This document shows, piece after piece, positions 24,328 through 35,100 of a stretch of DNA of 64,000 bases. Under the pieces are notes generated by a model. The model made no database searches. It was not told the origin of the DNA and saw only the letters and a list, made by a program, of their open reading frames with translations. Source of the stretch: Adiantum capillus-veneris. Taxonomy: Eukaryota; Streptophyta; Polypodiopsida; Polypodiales; Pteridaceae. Made by a program: the position numbers and the translations under genes. The stretch covers positions 47,846,244 to 47,910,243 of the forward strand of contig CM043942.1 in assembly GCA_014529385.2 (NCBI GenBank). The letters run 5' to 3'. The first letter of the stretch is position 1. Every line of letters starts with the position of its first letter.

Positions 24328-26154
24328 TTATGGCACTGAATTCATATGTACATTTGATGTACTAGCTCTATCATTACCCCTCCTTTGCACACGTTGGGTT
24401 GGGGCATAAGTAGGCTGTAACCCAAAGGCTTCAAGGTAAAGCTGCAATACATTTGGTGACTCTGACAGTTCATGCTCTTCCATCCACTTTGCATCCATAG
24501 GCGGATAGTTCTTGAACTTCACCAAATAACGTCTTGCAACTTGTCCTTTAACTTTTCTGTCCTTATGTGCCAAAACTTGCTCAGGTACCAGGATCTCATC
24601 AAGTTCCTCAACTTCTGGCTGATCCTCAACTGACATATCTTTTGGCACATCACCCACGAAGGGTCTTAGAAGACTCACGTGAAACGCATTATGAATCTTC
24701 CACGCATCAGGCAATTTCAGCCTGTAAGCCACATCGCTGACCTTGTCAAGCACTTGAAAAGGTCCATAGTAACGCATGCTGAGCTTAGGAAATAGCCGTT
24801 CCTTGCCCTTCATCTTCTTTAACCTTGCCTTTTCGAACCTTAAGAGAACCCAATCACCAGGTGATAGTAGCAATTCACGACGGTGACGATCAGCAACCTT
24901 TTTCTGTTTTGCCTGAGTCTTCTCCAAGGCAACTTTAATCTTCTTATACATCTCATCCATGTTCTCAACATATCGATCTGCCTCAAAGATCTTGTCCTTT
25001 GTGTGCAAAATGGAAGGAACCTTTTTGCCGCCTTCAACAATTTCAAAAGGTGCTTTGCCAGTAGACGAATGCACCGTATTATTGTATGCATACTCAAGCA
25101 TAGGCAAATACTGTTCCCACTTGCCCTTATTATCTGACACATAGCATTTCAACAGATCTAAGACAGTAGAATTAGCCTCTTCTGACTGTCCATTAGTTTG
25201 TGGATGAAACGAAGACGAGAACTTGAGCGTAGTACCCATGTTCTCAAACAATCCTCTCCAGAACAAACTGGTCATGCGAGGATCACGGTCACTGATAATC
25301 GATTGTGGCATACCATGGTACTTAAACACATTGTACATGAACAAGCGTGCCATCTGATCAGATTTTATCTTCTTCCTGACAGGGATAAAATGGGCCTGCT
25401 TGCTGAACCTACAGATAATGGTCCATATACCATCATTCCTTGTTGGCGTTCTTGGAAGATCAAAGATAAAGTCCATAGCAATGCTTTCCCATGGCTTATC
25501 CGGAATCGGCAGTGGTTGTAACAACCCTGGTGCCTTTGGCCTGTCAAACTTGACCTTTTGGCAAACTATGCATGCTCGCACAAAGGCATCCACATCTCTC
25601 CTCAAGGTAGGCCAATAGAAGAACGTCTCTACCGCTTTAACTGTTGCATCAATGCCACGATGCCCTGCATACGGTGGGACATGACTCTCTTCCATGACCT
25701 TATGTCGCAGTGGCCTAGTGACACAAAGTCTGCCATGCATCATCATAAAACCATCTCTGAGGAGGTAGTGCTCATGATGTTGCCCCTCTTGTAACTGTTC
25801 AAAGATCCTTGCAAAATCTTCATCAGCAGTATACTGTTCCTTCATGTCATCTAACTCATGATGATAAGGAATTGACACAACTGAAATTTGTGGCTTTCTT
25901 GATAACGCATCAGCCACAACATTCTTCTTGCCTTCCACATGCATAATCTGGAAGTGGAACATGGAAAGAATGTTTGCCCATCGCATATGCTTTTTGGATA
26001 ACTTTGACTGTGTCAAGAAGTATCGCAAGGTCTGATGATCTGTTTGGACAACAAAATCAGCACCTAAGAGGTAGTGCTTCCAGTTAGAAAGCGCATGAAT
26101 CACGGCCAAAAGCTCTTTCTCATAGACTTGCATAGTCCTCTCTGGCCCTTGCAA
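24328..26154 (-). pseudogene. RNase H, integrase and chromodomain (608 aa frame)
   Basis: The frame starts in RNase H (ERTMQVYEKELLAVIHALSN, then TDHQTLRYFLTQ and ADALSR, about residues 1-90). Integrase follows: zinc site GHRGIDATV...CIVCQKVK (about 165-200), core with MDFIFDLP, IISDRDPRMTS and FHPQTNGQSEEANST carrying D, D and E (about 225-330), and the C-terminal YYGPFQVLDKVSDVAYRLKL with HNAFHVSLLRPF (about 460-500). A chromodomain ends it (RRYLVKFKNYPPMDAKWMEE, about 545-565). All catalytic integrase residues are visible. The apparent Met start is not a real start: the frame continues from RT upstream but is broken by an 8-bp duplication at 26173-26188. Confidence 0.93.
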
Positions 26155-26174
26155 AATTCGGCTTTCATAGGCTA

Positions 26175-26627
26175 CTACCCTACTACCCGTCCATCTTGCA
26201 TTAGCACTGCTCCGATGCTACTGCCACACGCGTCACACTGGACCACAAATGACTTCCTGAGATCTGGCAAAACAATAACTGGATCTGAAGTCAACTTTTC
26301 CTTTAAGAGAGTAAAAGCTGAAATCTCTTTTTGGGTCCATCTGAAAGTGACCTCTTTCTTTTGCAATGCGTGAAGAGGCGATGCTATCTCTGCAAAATTT
26401 CTGATAAACCTTCTATAGTAGGAACACAATCCTAAGAAGCTTCTGACATCGTGCACAGTCTTCAAGTCTGGCCATGTCTTGACAGCTTCGACCTTTGCGG
26501 GATCCATTCTAACACCATCCTTTGAGACTATGTGGCCCAGAAAGTGGATCTCTTCGAGGAAGAATTCACTTTTCTTAGGATTGACAAGTAACCTGTGACT
26601 GCGCAGCTCTTCGAACACAATGGTCAA
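26175..26627 (-). pseudogene. RT thumb to RNase H start (frameshifted)
   Basis: This frame carries FEELRSHRLLVNPKKSEFFL, FLGHIVSKDGVRMDP, the connection SFLGLCSYYRRFIRNFAEIA and the RNase H start VVQCDACGSSIGAVLMQDGR. It continues RT from the frame on its right. The break lies near 26650, where one base appears to be missing after FFDDMIVYS. It ends at a stop created by the 8-bp repeat at 26173-26188. Confidence 0.93.
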
Positions 26628-29104
26628 GTGACGCCTATGCTCCTCTTCATTCTTGAATACACAATCATGTCATCGAAGAATGTTCCAACAAACTGTTGAT
26701 GCGTGCGGAAAATCCGGTCCATCATTCTGTTGAACGTGGCAGGAGCATTTGTTAGCCCAAACGGCATCACTAGAAACTCATAAAGACCAAATGTCGTTCT
26801 AAACGCAGTCTTGTGCACATCCTCTGGGCTTATACGAATCTGATGGTACCCACTCTTCAGGTCTATCCTGCTGAAAATTGCAGCACCCTCTAAACGATCA
26901 AGAATATCATCAATGCGAGGAATAGGAAACCTATTCTTGATGGTATTCTTATTCAACTCACGGTAATCAATACACATGCGCCATGAGCCATCCTTCTTCT
27001 GCACTAGGAGCATTGGGGAGCAAAAAGGTGAAGAACTAGGCTGAATCAGCCCCTTCTCTAATAACTCCTCAACTTGGCCCATAATCTCTTTCTGTTGCGC
27101 CGCACTAACCTTGTAGGGAGGTCTATTTGGTGGGCTACACCCTGGCACCAAATCTATCCGATGGTCCTCAGGTCTCTCTGGCGGCAATTGGGACGGTAAT
27201 GAATCAGAAAAATAGTCACTAAACTTTTGCAAAAATGCTGACCTTTCTTTATCTAACACAGATAAATTTGACTGATCACTATCTGAGACATCACGTGCAA
27301 AAATCAAGTACGCAGAAAGATGATTCTTTATTACAGAAGTGATAGCAGAAGCAGATACGATAGGGACTGACTCTCCTTTAAGCTTTACATCCAAGATGTG
27401 AGTTTTGCCCCTATGCTGTACAGTGATCTTTTTGTTGTAGGCATCCAAGACTCCATGCACTCGGAACATCCACGGGATCCCCAACAAGGCGTCACAACCT
27501 TCCAGCGGCATGATGTAAAACTCTTCAGTGTCCACATACGATTGAATATGTAGACGCAGTTTTCTAATGATGGGAGTAACACACTCTGAGTGGCCAGGAC
27601 ATGCCAACCCTGCCTCTGCTGTGTACCCCATCTCTTCAGCTTTGATGCCCAGCTTCATAGCTAACTCTGGTGAGATAAAGTTGGCTTTGGCACCTGGATC
27701 AAAGAAGATGAGTGCCATCTGATCCCTAACTTTACCCCATGCCCTGCATAACTCACTGGCATCTGTGCTGGGCCTGTCACCCACCATGTCTGGCACTAAA
27801 CCTGCCGTGGGTTTTGGCTTCTTGCCTTTCTGGTCTTCTTTATCCTCTGAGTCAGCTGGCCTTTTCCTTTGTGGACAATTTATAGAAATATGACCAGGCT
27901 GCTCGCATATAAAGCATTTGTTCTCAGCCATTAGGACCTTCTTTTCCTCGAGCGACTTGCGCACAAAAGGCTTCCTTTTCTGTTTCTTTGCCTGCGCTCC
28001 AGAAGTCCCAACTGAATCCTTGTCTTTGGTGGCCTGTTCTGACCCCTGTGACGCATCAGGAGCCGTTTTCACAAAGGGCTTCTTTGCTGAATTTTTCTTT
28101 TGCTGCCCTCCTTTATCACTGCTCGGAAATCCACTGTCCTCTCCTTTCAACAGGGCAAGACCAGTGTTCGCAACTTCCATAAGCTGAGTAAGGGTAGCCA
28201 CTCTGTTCTTTGTACAGTAATCACGAAGCCCTTTAGGCAGCCCACAACAGTACTTCTCTATCTGCTCTGTCAGTGGCACAAATCTATAGGAGGTCACTGA
28301 GAGTAACACTTTACAAAACCTCCTATTGTACTCCAGCAAGCTCTTGCACGAAGCTGAAGTAAGCTGGTGCCAATCTGTCAGGACATCGGCTTCAAATTCA
28401 TTTGATAGCCAAGCAGATGCAAACATTTGCTTGAAGTAAATCCAAGTGGCGGGTGCCTGTCCTTGCATTAACAATGTCGTCCACCATGTAAGCGCATTGT
28501 CCTTTAAGAAAGTGGCAGCTTTCCTAACCTTCGAGGCCTCTGTAAAATTCCCTCCCGCATAAGCTGTATCAAACTGCTGGAGGAAAGTGAGTGCCTTTGT
28601 CTTATCCTCGAAACCACTGAAGGTACTGAACTTTACCGCTGCACCACCTTCTTTATAAGCCTTCGGCTTCTCTAGTGCCCCCAAGTTGTCATACGGAATG
28701 GTCTGCAACATGGGCACTGTACTAGGCATGATTGGCACGCCTTGGCCATTCACATTTTGCGTAAGAGGTGCGATATCTGGCTGCTGTCCAGAAAAACCAG
28801 CCATGCCAAAATGACCCTGTGGCACCCCAAACTGGCCCTGGTTGCCGTGGAAACCTTGCTGCATGCCGATAGTACCATACATGGGGTTTGGCATGATGCC
28901 TTGCATACCCCCGAACACTGTTCCTGGCATGTACGGCTGACTTCCAGGCGCATAACCAGCCATACTTTGGAACACTGATCCACCCCCGAAATACCCAGGA
29001 TGTACCGTGGGTGGTGGAAAAACTGAGTGCATAGCCTGGTATCCAGCTCCCTGTCCATTCAAGACAGCATGCTGGCTCTGAAAGGTGGCGGGCTGAACTG
29101 GCAT
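26624..29104 (-). pseudogene. Gag-protease-RT polyprotein (826 aa frame)
   Basis: In order: a Gly/Met/Pro-rich N-terminal part (about 1-130), the capsid-like Gag domain ([20 protein letters not shown] to about 320), a basic linker, the zinc knuckle [14 protein letters not shown] (about 400), protease with [16 protein letters not shown] (about 460) and [10 protein letters not shown], then RT with [56 protein letters not shown] and the catalytic FFDDM (about 815). Gag coats RNA, protease processes and RT copies. The true start is the ATG at 29325 (MADKGKGIMEF), joined to this frame through a net one-base deletion near 29105-29135 that the outer copy does not have. A second break follows FFDD. 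Confidence 0.95.
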
Positions 29105-29325
29105 AACCTGTGGAATAGGCGTTTAGCCACCTGTTCAAGCACGGGAGGAATCTGCTTTGGAGCCCCCGACTTCGCAACATGCGAGTGTTCCCTTTCCTCT
29201 TGCGCCTCATGAAGTACCTGGGCTTGAGCTTCAACAAGCTCCGTACGCGGCGTAAGTTGCCTATTTTGCTGTTGCACTGGTGGCGCTTGCAAGAATTCCA
29301 TAATTCCTTTCCCCTTGTCGGCCAT
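29105..29325 (-). pseudogene. Gag N-terminus of the inner element
   Basis: Starting at ATG 29325, the frame reads MADKGKGIMEFLQAPPV, then a Gln/Glu-rich stretch with VEAQAQVLHEAQEEREH, up to PVLEQVAKR. The outer element has the collinear PKVQEQVAEMP and continues into PVEPATF without a break, so this copy has lost one base. No known fold is assigned to this part; it resembles a flexible Gag leader. Confidence 0.85.
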
Positions 29326-29402
29326 AGTGTAATCCCCGCGTTCTTGCATTGTGTCTTTACCCTGAACAGTCCAGGCTCACTCTTTGAGGAAAAAGTGATT
29401 GA

Positions 29403-29421
29403 TGTCCCGGCAGCGGAACCA
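29403..29421 (-). promoter_or_regulatory. Primer-binding site of the inner chromovirus
   Basis: Directly after the 5' LTR the minus strand reads TGGTTCCGCTGCCGGGACA. The TGG start complements a tRNA CCA end, and the pattern is that of an 18-19-nt tRNA 3'-end match. I cannot name the tRNA with certainty. It is not the initiator Met tRNA used by the copia elements here. Confidence 0.85.
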
Positions 29422-30885
29422 TGAAACCGGCCCGTAGGGCGGTAGGCGTTGGCTTTCACCCAAAAATTCTTTACTTTATACACACACACAGAGCACTTTG
29501 CAAAGAGAACCTGCGATGGGAGTTAACACTTAAATACACACACGGCTCAAAAGCTAGAATGCTCCGAGCAGACGCCGACAACCTGTAGGCCCAAAATTGG
29601 CGCCCCTTTCGGTATTTCTTTATTCTTTAGGAGGGTAAATTACAAGGTAAGGTCCTGGGAATCCTTCACGTGTATCCACCTAGATACCATTTGATTTGGC
29701 CAAATTTCGGCAGCATAACAGCCCCAAAACTTGCGCGAAACCAATTCCCCTGTTGGAACTCGCTTGCACTGTCGTATACCCTCTGATTCCTGTCCAAAAA
29801 CAGTAAATTCAGCGTGCTGTATTTACTGGTTTTTGCCCTGTTTTCAGCCCCAAACAGTCCCCTAACTGTCCTCTGCCAGTGGGGCACGATTCCAATGGTC
29901 CTGGCGTCCGTATGGCTGAAAAACAGTGAATTTACAGCGCATACACAGCGCTGATTTTGCACCTGTACGGTGAGGTTATGACCCTCACCAGTGCCTGCTT
30001 TGGAGCAACAGTTAGCTACCCCTGTTCCTGCTCAATCAGCACAAAGCATGAACCCACACAACTGTACATCAGTCAAATGAGTAACCCTCTTGTGGGGCAT
30101 CACATAACTGCACGTAGGGGAGGGGAGAGCAGTGTGTAGTGTGCAGGGCATCACTCCTAGCACCACACTGTACATGAGAGGAAAAGGAAGCACTCCATAG
30201 CTCTTAACCTGTGACAAAAGCTGAAATGAGGCCTCTCCCAGCATAAAAATCAGCGCCCATTTTTCTGCAAGAGGAAAGTGCATGAAAATTCGACACTTGG
30301 CGCATTTACAAGCATTTGCCCGTTTTGGGTTCGCCGCTTAAAAAAATATCTTGACCGGTTGCCCAGTTGACTTCACGGCAGAGTTATAAAATGTTCCCCT
30401 AGTCATACCGGAGGTAATGACGCGAACACATTTCATGGCCCAAAATAGCAGTTCCCTAAATTTTAGGAGATGCTTCCGTTGGGCTCCCACTGGTCCTCTG
30501 ACCATCTATCCTCATTGGGACCGCATCCAAAAATGCAATGTGGCCCAACTGTCGGATACTTTTTGTTGGTAGTCCCACCTTGACTTTACGCCTTAATTGA
30601 GTTCACTTCCTAGTATCCACCAACTTGCTAAGTGCGACGGGGGGACCTATATGATCTTGCTCTGAGCCTAGACATCCTCTTACCATACGAATTCCAGTGC
30701 CGACCACTTCCCGTCTGCGGGGTGAATCTACCGTTCACATTGGCCATACAATGTCGACCGTTTGCTACTTCAAAAGAGGTCTTAAACAAATAAAATAAAC
30801 CCCATTGGAAAGAAACCAACAACCAAGGTTAGCAGTTGCCACATCTCTGTGACATGGGTTAATAACTGCCACAGTCCTCGTGACA
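29422..30885 (-). repeat. 5' LTR of the inner chromovirus
   Basis: This 1464-bp LTR has TG...CA ends and is the promoter-bearing copy for minus-strand transcription. On the minus strand AATAAAG near 29620 is a plausible polyadenylation signal. A GTATAAAG near 29470-29480 lies too close to the LTR end to be confidently a TATA box. Confidence 0.95.
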
Positions 30886-30890
30886 TACGC
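30886..30890. repeat. Target-site duplication, right copy
   Basis: TACGC follows the right LTR and matches 22692-22696. Counting only one copy, the outer element's RT frame is continuous across the insertion. Confidence 0.93.
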
Positions 30891-33165
30891 CATGAGTCAT
30901 CCTTTTTCTGCACCAACACCACTGGAGAACAGAATGGAGATGAACTGGGCTGAATCAGCCCCTTTTCTAACAGCTCCTGTACTTGGCTCATTATCTTTCT
31001 GCTGAGCCGCACTAACCCTGTACGGAGGCTTATTTGGTGGGCTACTGCCTGGCACCAAATCTATCGCATGGTCCTCGGGTCTTTCTGGCGGTAATTGAGA
31101 CGGTAATGAATCGGAAAAGCAGTCACTATACTGTTGTAAAAACATTGACCTTTCTTTATCTAACACAGATAAATTTGATTCATCACAATCTGACACTTCA
31201 CGTGCAAAAACCAAGTACGCAGAAAGATGCTTTTTCATTACAGAAGTAATAGCAAAAGCTGATACAGTGGGAATAGACTCCCCTTTAAGCTTTACATCCG
31301 GAATGTGAGTCTTTCCCCTGCTCTGTACAATGATCTTTTTGTTGTAGGCATCCATGATTCCCTGTACACGAAACAACCAAGGAATACCTAACAACACATC
31401 ACATCCGTCCAGTGGCATGATATAAAATTCTTCAGCATCTACATAGGACTGGATATGTAGGCGCACCTTTCCGATGATGGGCGTCACAGCCTCTGTATGG
31501 CCAGGACATGCCAAACCTGCCTCTGCTGTATACCCCATCTCTTCAGGTCTGATTCCCAACTTTGAAGCCAATTCTGGGGAAATAAAGTTGGCTTTGGCCC
31601 CTGGGACAAAGAAGATAAGCACTGTTTGATCCCTGACCTTTCCCCATGCTCTGCAAAGCTCACTTGCATCTGAATTTGGCTTGTCACCCACCATATCTGG
31701 CACTAGACAAGCCATGGGCTTCTTTCCTTTCCTGTCCTCCTTGTCTTCAGAATCAGCTGGCCTTTTCTTTGTAGGACAATTGTAAGCAATGTGGCCAGGC
31801 TGCTCACAAATAAAGCATTTGTTCTCTGTCCTCAGGACCTTCTTTTGCTCTTTTGACTTGCGAGGAAAACGTCTTTTCCATTTCTTTGCTGGTCCCTTTT
31901 CTGATTCAGCCGTAGCTTTATCTTTCCCTGCATTGGCTGACTCCTGAGTCCCTTTCGGAGCCTCATTGGGAACGTGCTTCTTGGCTGAATTTTTCTTGCC
32001 TGATCCTGCCTTGACGCCAGTGTTAAATTCACAATCTTCTCCCTTGAGCAAACCATTGCCAGCGTTTGCTACCTTGATGAGTTGCGTCAAAGTAGTGACT
32101 TTGGTCTTCGTGCAGTATTTTCTCAATCCTTTGGGTAGGCCACAACAGTATTTTTCAATCTGTTTTGTCAATGGCAGAAACCTATAGGAAGTTACTGAAA
32201 GTAGAGCTTTCCAAAACTTTCGATTGTAATCATCCAGATTTCTGCAAGTGGCAGCATTAAGCTGGTGCCATTCTGTCATGACATCTGCTTCAAAGTCATC
32301 AGATAACCATGCTACAGCAAAAATCTGTTTGAAGTAAATCCATGTGGACGGAGCTTGCCCTTGAAGCAATAAAGTTGTCCACCATTGTCCTGCATTCCCT
32401 GTCAAGAAAGTGGCTGCCTTGCGGACCTTTGAAGCCTCTGTAAAGTTTCCCCCTGCATAGGCCTTGTCAAACTGCTGGAGGAATGAGAGAGCCTTCTTCC
32501 TGTCATCAAACCCTGTAAAGGTCGTGAATGACACACCTTTGCCACCTTCTTTGTACGGAGTTGGCCTCTCCAGCGGCGTTAAATTGTCATATGGAAGTGA
32601 CTGAAACATGGGAACATTATTAGGGTTCATTGGTGTTCCCTGACCGCAATTAAGTTTACCTGGAAACGCCATATTTGGCTGCTGATTTGTAATTCCAGCC
32701 ATACCAAAATTTGCTTGTGGCATCCCAAATTGGCTCTGAGTGCTCTGAAACCCTGGTAGCATGCCCGTGACACCATACATGGGGTTGGGCATCATCGTTT
32801 GAGCACTCCCGAACATTGTTCCTGTCGTGTAGAACTGATTTCCAGGTGCATGACCAGCCATGCTATGGAATACCGATCCACCTCCAAAATAGCCAGGGTG
32901 TACTGAAGGTGGTGGGAAGACCTGTTGCATAGCCTGTAGGTTGCTTCCCTGCCTATTAGAACCAACTATAGGTTGTTGAAAGGTGGCGGGCTCAACTGGC
33001 ACAGCTTGAAAGACTGGCATCTCAGCCACCTGTTCTTGCACCTTAGGCACAGGTTGTGGAGACTGCATGTTCTCCGTCAAGTGTGCAGGTGTTTCCATTG
33101 ACTGTGCAGTATGAATCACCTGTGCTCGAGCCTTAACAGGCTTTTGAATATGATCCAGTGACCCA
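30886..33165 (-). pseudogene. Outer gypsy element: gag, protease, start of RT
   Basis: A 740-codon frame (33119 to 30897) is collinear with the inner Gag-Pro: [20 protein letters not shown], the Gag domain with FTGFDDRKKALSFLQQFDKA, the zinc knuckle [14 protein letters not shown], and protease GCDVLLGIPW. The protease active site reads VPGAKANF, so the catalytic Asp is Val and the enzyme would be dead. Near 30990 two bases are missing relative to the inner copy. RT then continues in another frame (SSPFCSPVVLVQKKDDSWRM) up to the insertion point. Gag-like sequence extends without an ATG to about 33165, where an unrelated LTR begins, so its 5' LTR and primer site are lost. Confidence 0.93.
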
Positions 33166-33169
33166 ACTT

Positions 33170-33470
33170 GCTGATTGATGATGTGGCAGCTGTACGGATT
33201 TCCGTGATTTACGATGGCAGCTTTTTGGCTTTGCTTTTGGACCAGATGCTTTTGAGTTTGAAGGCTTTTTACTGTAAACTGCTTTTGGGGCCTAGGGCCT
33301 TTAAATATGTGCTAAGGGCTCATTCTTTGGCATGCTTCTTGGAGAAGGTGCGGAGTCTGGAGTACTGGCTTGTACTTTGTTGATGCAATATAAAGAAATA
33401 CCGAAAGGGGTGCCAAGGTTTGGGGCCAATACTCTTTGGGGTGGAATTCCGCCACTCTGTGTTGCGTGTC

Positions 33471-33535
<65 letters not shown>

Positions 33536-33612
33536 GTTCAGTTGTTATTGAAGTGCTAAAAGTCTGCTTAGTCTGTTCTTTTCTATTGGCACGTGGTGCC
33601 CGTCTTGTGACA
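33170..33612 (+). repeat. Plus-oriented LTR remnant
   Basis: The segment ends CTTGTGACA and is followed, after one base, by an initiator-tRNA primer site. It contains AATATAAAGAAATACCGAAA, the reverse complement of the core seen in the minus-oriented LTRs at 21.7, 22.9 and 29.6 kb. It is therefore a related LTR facing the other way. A (CT)n run at about 33469-33533 lies in U5. The left end abuts broken gag and lacks a TG terminus I can define. Confidence 0.7.
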
Positions 33613-33613
33613 G

Positions 33614-33625
33614 TGGTATCAAAGC
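33614..33625 (+). promoter_or_regulatory. Primer-binding site (initiator tRNA-Met type)
   Basis: TGGTATCAAAGC directly follows the LTR end and differs at one base from the canonical plant initiator tRNA-Met site TGGTATCAGAGC. It fixes the plus orientation of the LTR remnant. No gag follows; the body of this element is gone. Confidence 0.8.
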
Positions 33626-33767
33626 ATCAGGCGTGTGCTCTTCTGAAAGCATACCGGTCCTACAAAAGAGCAGACAGAGCTATTGGAATTTTATTCCAGG
33701 TATCTTCGCCCTCCAACCCGGACTTATTAGCCACTCCCACCCTTACTTCATCGCGCATCGGGCGCTG

Positions 33768-35100
33768 TCACAAAACGGGAGCGTACACGAGCACTTAGAA
33801 AATCTGAAAATTATAATTCTTTGAAAAACATGAGAGAAGGGAGAAGATCGACACAGTATTGGGGACCGGAACATCTTCTGGTCGCCCCCCCCTGTTCAGA
33901 GTATTCTTTTATTCAGGGAGAATTCTTATACAGGCACGAGAACCCGAGGAAACCCTTCCGTTCTGTAGTCTTAGACCCGAAGGTCGTGCTTTCCCGTAAA
34001 GGGCTTGGGCACAAGGCCGTTCCTTCCCGTGAGGGACTTAAGCGCGAAGCCGTACTTTCCCGTAAGGGACTTAGGCGTGAAGCCGTACTTCTCGTGAAGG
34101 GCCTTCCCTTGAGACGAGAGATTCCTGCAAAACAAACCACACAAAGCAGCAATTCTCAATGCGTATCAACACCTTATACCTGTCGCTCCTTGCTCGGAGA
34201 ATCAACCTCCGTACTTAGTCGTCACGCGAGCACTTGCAAATTCCGTCGCCAGTCTCTGCTTCAGAATCCCAGCGCTTGCACTTCCTGCTGCTTCCGGCTC
34301 CTCCAAACTGAAACACTGGCTACCCTTTTATAGGGTCTGACACCCGGCAGGAATAGGGGTCGAAAAGTAGAGCTTGGCGCTCCTAGAGAGAGGAGAGAGA
34401 AAATCGCATTTTCTAGAGAGAGGAGAGAGAGAGAGAGATCGCAATTCAGCCCCCCCTGCGTTGGTTTTAGCGCTGGCTTTTTCTATAAGAGCCTTGCCTG
34501 CTTTATTATATTAATAAAAGTGACCGGTCACTTTATAAAATAAAGTGTGAACCTGTTCAAACTTTAAAAACTCACTCAGTTAGTGAAAACAATGCTACAC
34601 GGACACATTCCAGGCGTCCCTGGGTGCAGGACACGACACAGATGCAATGCAAACACAGACTCCTCGCGGGAAAACATCTGTCCTCCCGCGACTGTTCTTG
34701 CTTTTCGCAAAAAGCTTCATTGAACCCATCTTTATTCTTTTGCTTGTGTTCTTACGCGTATTTTCTTACTCAGTTCGGATTTCCTCCTTAGCATACGGGA
34801 TGCCCCCTTACTGATGCACCCGTCACCCATCATGTGACGCATCAGAGGCACTCGTAACCCGGCCCTTTCCACCGAACTTACGGAAACTCCTTTGCGATGT
34901 TTACCGTCACCCATCAAATGACACATCAGAGTTGTCCGTTCTTGATGGCAGTTCCTGTAGCTACAATCTTTTTAACAGTTCTTAGTGCACATAATAAAAT
35001 ATCCTAAAAAAGAGATTTAATCATTAAAAATAAGAAAATAGTCCAACTAGCAACAGGCGCGCTCCCGTCTTCACCGCTGATGTCTTACAGGGCATAAGCC
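33768..35100 (-). repeat. Probable further LTR and noncoding remnant
   Basis: The left edge begins TGTCACAAAA, like an LTR terminus. Bases 33857-33918 (TATTGGGGACCGG...TATTCTTTTATTCAGG) match the layout of the LTR core in the minus-oriented family. A minus-strand TTTTATAAAG near 34535 could be a TATA box. I cannot find a matching right terminus or target duplication, so the extent is a guess. It includes the minisatellite at 33981-34103 and an 18-bp palindrome at 34517-34534. Confidence 0.45.
33981..34103. repeat. 33-bp minisatellite, about 3.7 units
   Basis: Units start at 33981, 34014, 34048 and 34081, with consensus AGCCGTACTTTCCCGTAAGG then GACTTAGGCGTGA. One unit has an extra base. On the minus strand one frame gives an 11-residue pattern like GKYGFALKSLT, which is a by-product of the 33-bp period. 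Confidence 0.92.

Larger units (their letters stand above)
22697..30885 (-). mobile_element. Complete Ty3/gypsy chromovirus, nested
   Basis: Two LTRs (22697-24157 and 29422-30885, both TGAAACC...GTGACA on the plus strand), a primer-binding site, a polypurine tract, gag-protease-RT-RNase H-integrase-chromodomain order and a TACGC target duplication make this a full-length insertion. It lies inside RT of a related element (30886-33165 plus 22640-22696), so it is younger than its host. The two LTRs are close, by eye roughly 97-98 percent excluding two larger indels, which fits a fairly recent event. As sequenced it is not autonomous: three frame breaks are described separately. The chromodomain would guide integration to modified chromatin. 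Confidence 0.95.

Noticed and set aside
24840-25794. Several plus-strand and alternative minus-strand frames over the integrase
   Set aside because: They are shadows of the 608-codon integrase frame, with no family match.
28722-29489. 255-codon minus frame rich in Trp, Arg and Ser over gag
   Set aside because: Alternative-frame shadow of the Gag N-terminus; the collinear outer Gag supports the other frame.
33332-33559. Ser-Leu repeat proteins here and at 42273-42659, 9802-10077 and 18728-19129
   Set aside because: These are translations of (CT)n or (GA)n microsatellites.
33981-34103. CRISPR-like regular repeats
   Set aside because: Units are directly adjacent with no unique spacers, and the DNA is from a eukaryote.
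33913-34159. Minus-strand protein with 11-residue repeats
   Set aside because: Explained by the 33-bp minisatellite.
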